Assembly: GCA_030267565.1 (NCBI GenBank) | Contig: BRXU01000003.1 | Coordinates: forward strand, 3,924,001-3,988,000 | Reading direction: 5' to 3' | DNA: 64,000 nucleotides | From: Pleodorina starrii | Taxonomy: Eukaryota; Chlorophyta; Chlorophyceae; Chlamydomonadales; Volvocaceae | Shown here: piece after piece, positions 56,631 to 64,000 of the stretch | Position numbering within the stretch: position 1 is the stretch's first letter | How the letters are laid out: each line of letters starts with the position of its first letter | Translations under genes and position numbers: made by a program | The notes under the pieces: generated by a model | What the model saw: the letters and a program-made list of their open reading frames with translations, nothing else | The model's database searches: none | Told to the model about the DNA's origin: nothing

Positions 56631-59600
56631 TCACCGCCCCAACGCCGCCCCTTCCGAGCACTCCATCGACAGCAACATATCCGCACTGTACACCACAGCC
56701 CCCTGCGAGCCGTCCTGGACACTCTTTCCCAGCGCCGCCGCCGCCATCGCCACGCCGGCGGCTGAGCCGTCCCGCGGGCCGCTGCCGCTGCCGCCGGCTG
56801 CTGCTGCTGCTACTGCTGCTGCTGCAGGCCCCAGCAGACCCTGACGCAGCGCCGCGGCGTGCTGCAGCCCCTGGAGTGCCTCCTCTACCTCTAGTCCCTG
56901 GTCCCGGAGCATCCGGAGCACTTCGAATCGTTCCCTGTCGTCTCCAAAGACAAAGGACGACGACTCAGAGCCCGCCATCTCGAACCGCCCTGGCCGGCGC
57001 TGCCACTGCGGCTGCCCGCCAATCGAGACGGAATCCAAATCCATGGAGTCTGCTATCGACACCTGTTGCCTAAGCAGGCTGCGCAAGACGGCGCCGGATG
57101 TCCGGGAGGCCATCCCGGCGCCGCCGCCGCCCCTGCGTAAGCCCTGACCCGACGTCAGCATGGGCGCCGCCGCCGCCGACGGCGCCGGTGAATCCGCCGG
57201 CTGCGGCCAATCCAGGGACGTCGGCGCCGCCGCCGCCGCCGCCGGCAGCTCCTCCCGGGTCTCCAGAAGGCTCACCACAGCTTGGCACGTGACGCTTCCG
57301 TCGCCGCCGGCGGCAGCGGCGGCGGCGGCGAACGCCGAGGCCGCGCTCTTCCCGGTACTGGGAGCCGCCGACGGCGCTGTCGACGGTCCTCGCTCCTGCA
57401 GCTGCCCCTCCAGGGACTGCACCTCCCCCGCGCCGCCGCCGCCTCGGCCGCTGTCGCCGCAGTGCGTCAACCGATCAAACGAGCCCGTCATACTCAGCCC
57501 CTCCATCTCCATATCGCCGTCATCGCCGTCACCGCCGCCCGCCTCCGCCAACGGGCCCATCTGCCCGGCCGACAGCGCGCCGCAGCTGGTACGGCTCGCC
57601 AGGGACATCATAAACAGCCGGCTGACCTGCCGCGCCACGCCCTGCTGCGGCCTGCTGTTACGTTCCCCCTCCGATGCGACAGACGTCGGCGCGACCTCCA
57701 CCCCCGCCGCCGCCGCTAGGCCTGCAGCGGCGCCGCCGGGCTGCGGCCCCAGGCCCCCGAACGAGCCGCTCAGATCCATGCGGCGGCGTCCGCCGACGCC
57801 GAAGCCGCCGCCGTCTCGGGGTAGCATGGCGGAGGGAAGGGAGGCCATCGAGGCGCGGCGCTCCAGGTCCGCGTCTTCCATCATGGTATCCAGGCTCTCG
57901 TCGCCCTCCAGGGGAGCCCGCCGCGCGCGCAGCCGCCGCTCCGTACTGCGTGGATGGAGGAGAGGAGAAGTTTTGTAATAAGTGGAATGCGGTGGTTGGT
58001 TTGTGTAACACCAACCGAGTGGGGTTGGGTGCGGGTTGCTAGCCGAAACCGAAACCGGGTAGCGATGGCAGAACAAGGGCGAGCGCCGATCGGTCTGGCA
58101 GGGGCCGGACCTTGAAACGCAAAGCCTGGCAGGTGTGTAAATGAAAGCAAAAACGACAGCTGGTAATGGAGCAGCAGGCCGGGGCGGCGGCGGGGGCCCG
58201 GTTGGGGGGCTGGCGGGCAGGGGCGGGGGCGGGGGTCTCTGGCGCGCGATGGCGCGCTGCGACGCTCGCACAAACGCCAGGGAGTACAGGGATGGAGAGA
58301 AACAGCAGAGGGAGCGTACAGGGGGAGCAAACGGCGCGCGCGATAATGCGGGGGGCGGGCAGTTGACCAGTTATGCGCTCTCAAGTTGTAGTGGGACTCG
58401 GCTCCACTATGCCCTCTCTCTCTCTCTCTCCGCGCGGATAAGAAACGGAAACGGACAGCGCCCGCCCGCCCCGCCGCCGCCGGGCACTCACGCGACCTTG
58501 TGCAGCGCGCCGTACAGTTCGTTGACGAAACCGCCGACGCCGCCACCGCCATCGCCGACGCCTGGGTGACGCGCCGTCGCATTTGTGAAGGACGAGGCGA
58601 CGCCGCCGTTGCGGTCCTCCACAAGACAGCGCTCTGCGTGGGTGCTGCGACGGTCCCACGCAACCGCCACCGTATCGCTCTGCGCGCTCGGCCGCACCAC
58701 CAACGCCTCATCGCAGTCGCCGTCGCCGTCACACCCGGTGCCGACGTCGCCGATGGCGTGGGCGTCACTGACTCCGTCGAACTCCGTCACGTAGCAGTCA
58801 GTGGGGTTGACCGCGACGCCGCGGATCGCGATGGGCGGCGGCGGCGGCGGCGGCGCCGCCGCCGCCGCCGCCGCGGCGACGACGTCGAGCGATCGCCGCT
58901 GGCCGCCCCCGGCCCCCTGCAGCCGGCTACCGCCGCCGACGGGGCCGCCGAGGTCGCCGTATGCGGAGGCGGAGGGCGACATTGCGCTGGAGACGATGTG
59001 CGAGCCCACGTGTGATCCGACATGGGAGAAGCCCGCGTGGGAGCCCACGTGCGGCAAGGTGGCGCCACTCCCGTCCGTTTCCTGACCCACTCGATAGAGG
59101 GACTCGTCCCCGGGCAGCGTGGGTGATCGACCGTGCACTGGGGGGCGGGGAGGGCGGGAAGGGAGGGAGGGTCCGGGGCGGGGGCGGGCATGGGGGGGGG
59201 GGGAGTTCGAAGAGTGATTCGCAAGAATGAAGCATGGGGGCAGCGAGTGCAATGCGCCTTTGGCACTGGTTGCGGCACCGGGTGCGGCGGCGGAGGGGCC
59301 GAGGACGGGCGGTGTGTTTATGTGTGTGCGTGTGTCCAGAGGGCGGCTGCAGGCGGACAACCTCAACCTCAACACGACCCGCGAAGGCGTTACCCCAAGC
59401 AGGGGCCCGAGGTGGGCAGGTGCGGATGCGGCCTTGGATACGGACACGTCGACTTCCGTGTCAACAGCCCTAAGCTCAGCTCAGCAGGCAGGCAGGCAAC
59501 AGCAGACACGTCGCGCCTTCGCCCTGGCGGTTCCCCAGGGCCCCTCTGCCCTTCTCCATCCCATACACATCCATTTCACACACGACACGAGCGCAACGAA

Positions 59601-62600
59601 TCGGGACCCCGCCTGCCTGCCCCCTCCCATTTGTAATGCTGGGTATGTTTGCCAACCGGCGCCGCCGAAACCTTCGCTGCGGTATCGTCTTTTTTTATTT
59701 ACCCCGCACGTGTTGCCGGTTGGCGATGGACGCTCGGCTCAGCGGGAATGGACGCGCCAGGGAATCAAGCGAGAGACTCACGCCGCGGACCTCAAAGGGG
59801 AAGCTGGGGCAAGCCGCACCCCACCGCATTCGGCCACAACCTCTAACCCACCCACCCAGCCACCCACCCCCTCGCCCCCCGGCTCACTAAGCGAGGAGGG
59901 CGACATGGTGCCTCCACGGAAATCGGCCGCCTGTGGGGTGCTCAGTCGCACGCGCTGCATCGCGGGGGGGCCGGTGGGGGAGCCCACGTTGACCAGCGTG
60001 TGGGAGGACGTGGCGGCGGCTCCCACGCCATCCGTCGTACAGTTGTCGTAGTACAAGGAGGAGAACCGGCGGCGCGCCGACTCTTGCATTGAGACCGCCC
60101 GGAGAGCGATGGCCGACTGCGAGAACGCTCCCCCCCGAGGGACACAAATGACCCGCGGGTCACATCCGAGCGTTGGCGACAGGGAAGGCGAGCGTCAACA
60201 ACAGGGCTTCAGGGGAAAAACAAAGAGCTTCTAGCGACAGGGAAAACGAAACTCAGCAACAGGGAGCAAGCCTCCAGGCCCGATCCGCCGAAAGCCCTTC
60301 CCCCCAAATAAACCCCTCGATTACCCGGCGAAGCGCGCCCTTACCAGCACCACCACCACCCGCCGTCACCACCACCACCACCACCATAACCCACAACAAA
60401 CGACTCCCGCGCGCCTCCCAACCCACCCGCACAGCGCCGCTGCGCTCATGGGAGCTGCGCTCCCGCGCGCCGCCGCCCTGCTCCGACGAGGACCCATTCG
60501 CCGCGCCGCCACCGCCACCGCCACCGCCCGGCGACCGCGGCGAGCACCATGCGTCGCTCGACGGCGAGGTGGGCTCATCTCCCCGCCTCGACGGCCGGCC
60601 CAGCGACTTGGAACTGTCAATGGTAGCCAGCGGCCCCGTGTTGGCGCGCCAGGCGCGGTTGTGAATGAGGGCGGCGCCCATCGGCGAGATGGGGAACGAC
60701 GGGTCGCAGCTGCTGGTCGGCTCCAGCTGCCCACCGCCGCCGCCGGTGGAGGCGGAGGAGGAGGACGCCTGGGCCTGGACCTGGGCGGTTAAGGAGGCGG
60801 TGGCGGTGGCGGGAGCGGGGGAGATTGCCGGGTCGTTTTGTGTGCGCGTGTGTGTGTATGTGTGTGGATACATGTAAGCCTGGCTCCTGAGCATCCGCGG
60901 GATAAGCCTTTGCTGCTTACAATACAGGACCTTGCGGGCCTGCGGGCCGCTAGCCAGGGGATGCAGCTAGCGGTCCTGAAACACAATTCAGCGTAGCTGT
61001 ACGACAGATACGACAGTAGATAACCGGCGGGCCGTACCTGGGTGTTGAAGAACCTTAGAGCGATGCCGTAATCCACGAGGTTGTCGTTCAGCCACGTGGC
61101 GTAGTAGGTGGGCAGCATGCCGGGGAGCCACTGCTCGCTCCGGAGCCCGGACCCCCCCGACACACTGCCGCCGTTCACGCCGCTGCTGCTGGTGGTGTTG
61201 GTGGCGGCACCGACGCCCCCGGTGCCGGAGGGGGACTGCTGCTGCTGTTGCTGCTGTTGCTGGCACTGCTGACCCTGCTGTTGCTGTTGTTGTTGTTGTT
61301 GTTGTTGTTGCTGTGGGTTCCCGGAAATGTTACGGCGCGAGTCCCCGCCGCCGCGGCGCCACTTGTTGTTCGTCAGGTACAGCTGCAAGAATATGCCTGC
61401 AGGGGGGGAGGGAGGGAGCGAGGGAGGGACGCGGCCGACGACGATGACGCGCAAATGTGAGCAAAGCAGAGGCGCCAAGCTGGTGGAGGCAGGAAAGATG
61501 AACCGCAGCGAAGGAGCGGAGCCGGGGCAGCTCGGGGCACCGAAGCCAGCGATGGGCTATTCACAGGACAGAGACAGAGACAGAGACCCACGAGCGGCAC
61601 CCCACCCCAACCCCCCGGGCAACCTACTGCCCCATGTACCCCGGGGGGGGGGTCAACGTGGCCCGTGTGAACCGCGACGATAACCCCCGGGGCCCCCGGT
61701 ATCCTCCCGCCCCCTGATCCAGCCCGTCTCCGCCCCAGCCCCAAGCCCTGCACCCAGCCCCGACCCACAGCCCAGGTCCCCGACCCACAGCCCAGGCCCC
61801 AGCCTCCAGTCCCCTCCCCCATTCCCCATCACCCGGTCAGTCCGCAGCCCCCATCCCCACCTGGCTGGTAGGTGAGCTGCATGGACTGCAGGGCGGGCAG
61901 GCTGCAGTCGCTGGCCTGCGGGGACGGGTGGATCCGTTTGTCGGTTTGTTTGTCGGTTAGTTGGTTTGTCGGTTGGTTCGGTGACGTGGAGGTCAGGGAC
62001 CGGCAAGGGGCGGATTCGGATTCGCTCACGGCGAAGGGACGGCGCGAGGCGCAGCCCCCCTCCCTCCCTCCCTCCGACCGACCTACAGATGCCTGCCTGC
62101 AGGACGTCGGCACGCCCTCCTGCCGCTGCTGGCGGTCACCTCATCAACCAACCACTCAATCACCCGGGTGCAGCTCGGTCTGCCCCCTCCCTCCCTCCCT
62201 CCCTCCCTCCCTCCCTCGCAGCAGCCCCTTGGACCCTCCGGCCGCGTGCCACCCTTCCATCCCCTCCCGGGGCCGGGGCCTGCAACCCACCTCCCAGCCC
62301 CAACTTCAAACCCCGCTCCCCGGTCCCCCGCCTCTCCCGCCGTCCACCGCTCACATGCGCCGCTTTAACCAGCAAGTAGGAGCCAGCAGTGCCCACACCC
62401 TCCCCTCTCCCGCCCGCCCCTGACCCCACCCACCCACCCCCAGCTGCTCCGCAGACACGGACCCCGCCCACCCACACCCTTCCCGCACGGACGGACAAGC
62501 CCGAAACTACCACCACCACCACCACCACCACCCTGTCCTCACGCCCCCACCTGTACCCCTAATATACCACCAACACCCCATACACACCAGCACACTTTCC

Positions 62601-63736
62601 TGTTGACCGAACCCCAAACCCCAAATCACCACCCCCACCCCCACCCCCACCGGTATCTTCTTTTTACCACCACCCCCACCCCCACCACCTGTATCCTCCC
62701 GCCCCCACCTGCACGCCCAAACTGAGCTCCAGCTGCTCCGCCTTACTCAGCATCCGCAGCGCCGCTACCCAGTACCCGCTGTTTGCGCAGTCCAGCAGCA
62801 GCACCAGCCGCTGACTGTGCTTGCGGTGGCGCTGCCAAAGCATGGAAACCTCGCGAAAGCTGAGCACGCACGTGCCGCAGGCCCAGCCGCTGGCGCTGCC
62901 GCCGGCGCCGCCGGCGGCGGCGGCGCCGCCGCCGGCAGCTCCACTGCTGGCACTGCTGCTGGCTGCTGCGGGATTCTGCACGCAGCACGTCGAGGAAGAG
63001 AGCGTGGAGTCAGGGCGAAAAAGGTGGCGGCGCACAGATTGTGGAGAACGCCTAGGCGCCGCTTAATCCCATGTCCTGAAGCCCTGAGCCGCGCCTTTAC
63101 TCGCGCGCCAGCAAATGGACGTGTCGTGTCGTGTGGTGTGGTGTTACTGCCGTTCCTCTTCAGGACCCCGGCCCCCACAGGACATCCGGAAGGAAGTACG
63201 GCAGGCCCGCGACCGTTCGTACCTGGCTGGCCAGGCGCCAGTTGCCGCGCTCGTCGCTCGGCCCACAGTACGACACCAATACGACAGGGGCGGTGGACTG
63301 CTTGAACAGTTTGGTCAGCTTCGCAAGAACCTTCTCCCGAGACACGAGGCCTGCGGGGAGGGGCGGGCGAGCGAGCGAGCGCGCGAAGCGGCGCAAGGAG
63401 GGCCCGCCGGCGCCGCCTTAACGAAACGAACGACACAGAAGCCCTGGAACGAACGAATCTTAGGAACCAACAATCATGGCGCGCATGGGCAGGAAGTGAC
63501 ATCAGGCAGGGCGGTACCGCCCCGGGCTTCGCTGGAGGCCCACAGAACGACACACGCGACTCGAAGGGCCCCCCCGCCCCTCCCTTGTTCCCTCCGAGCG
63601 CACCGTCCTCGGCGGCTGAGATGAAGGACACGCTGGGATATCCTCCCAGGCTTTTCAGGAACTGCGTCAGCTGCTGTTGGGCATCAATTTCGACCTCATC
63701 CTGGGACGAGCCGGATGCAGCTGCACCGCTAAAGTG
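56631..63736 (-). CDS. Large Ala/Gly-rich protein with a degenerate caspase-like N-terminal domain, 9 exons, 5' end missing
   Basis: Exons in phase: 63604-63736, 63223-63350, 62709-62975, 61861-61915, 61038-61396, 60427-60780, 59888-60116, 58492-59137, 56631-57945; about 1161 residues to the stop. The N-terminal third alternates strands and helices as in caspase-fold (C14-like) domains: LTQFLKSLGGYPSVSFISAA, TAPVVLVSYCGPSDERGNW, GTCVLSFREVSMLWQRHRKH, SQRLVLLLDCANSGYWVAAL. Active relatives have a His after the first strand (YxGHG) and a Cys in D-x-C-x-SG; here these read YCGPS and DCANSG, so it is probably a pseudo-protease. A Gln run, GSH-type repeats and long disordered Ala/Gly/Ser stretches follow. 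The final exon ends in helix-forming text (RMLRDQGLEVEEALQGLQHA). The start lies above 63736 or past the window edge. The fold call is inference. Confidence 0.55.
62174..62218. repeat. (CCCT)n repeat
   Basis: Run of CCCT units in the caspase-like gene intron at 61916-62708. The rest of that intron is C-rich with (ACC)n and CACCCC tracts and no exon I can support. Confidence 0.8.
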
Positions 63737-64000
63737 CTGCGATGCGGCAAGAGGGGTAAGGCGGGACACCAGCTCACCATGTCAGGGCATTTTGGCTGGG
63801 GGAGACTTGGATGCTCTAGAAGCCCAAGAACGTGGCACAGGCGCCATTTTCAAATGTTGCAGGTTAAGTGAAAAGGGCGTCATCCCCAGGAGCAATACGT
63901 GAAAGTGCTGAACCTTTTATTCGTCTGCCTAATTGTCGCACTTGGACGACCATCGCGCGCACTGCAACCGCACACCTGGAGCAAATGTCGAAAGGCCCTG

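Overview
The window is nuclear DNA from a green alga of the volvocine/Chlamydomonas group (Chlamydomonadales). The evidence is a GC-rich sequence packed with simple repeats, short exons with consensus GT(G/A)AG...CAG introns, interstitial copies of the Chlamydomonas-type telomere repeat TTTTAGGG, a sporangin/hatching-enzyme-type subtilase, and a relic of a retrotransposon type typical of volvocine genomes. All gene models here were assembled by hand from open frames, splice consensus and reading-phase continuity.

Layout. (1) About 939-19872, minus strand: one gene of 32 phase-consistent exons encoding TRS120/TRAPPC9, a subunit of the TRAPPII vesicle-tethering complex. Almost every intron carries a different microsatellite. 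Only the start exon is missing. (2) 19.9-22.9 kb: lower-GC intergenic DNA. (3) 22950-38704, minus: a 29-exon secreted subtilase of about 1758 residues. It has a prodomain, a complete Asp/His/Asn/Ser catalytic core with a protease-associated insert, a beta-trefoil lectin-like segment, and three tandem copies of an unnamed domain of about 165 residues. The signal-peptide start exon is unresolved. (4) 38.7-40.7 kb: lower-GC DNA with a broken retrotransposon integrase-tail fragment. (5) 40766-43939, plus: an intronless F-box-like/ankyrin-repeat protein of 1057 residues. (6) 43.9-47.3 kb: intergenic, between convergent 3' ends. (7) 47321-49651, minus: a protein tyrosine/dual-specificity phosphatase with an HCX5R site. 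(8) 49.7-52.4 kb: lower-GC intergenic DNA with hairpins and a G-box triplet. (9) About 52.9-54.5 kb, minus: two exons of an unidentified coiled-coil protein. (10) 54.5-56.6 kb: intergenic, with a 22-bp tandem repeat. (11) 56631 to the right edge, minus: a nine-exon gene for a large Ala/Gly-rich protein. Its N-terminal part looks like a caspase fold lacking both catalytic residues.

The genes do not form a pathway. TRS120 works in secretory and cytokinetic membrane traffic, and the subtilase is probably a secreted cell-wall or mother-wall lytic protease. Two dispersed words stand out across genes, introns and intergenic DNA: the 12-bp palindrome GACCCRYGGGTC (8 perfect copies found) and the octamer GTACGGCA (26 found on both strands). 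No tRNA, rRNA or CRISPR was found.
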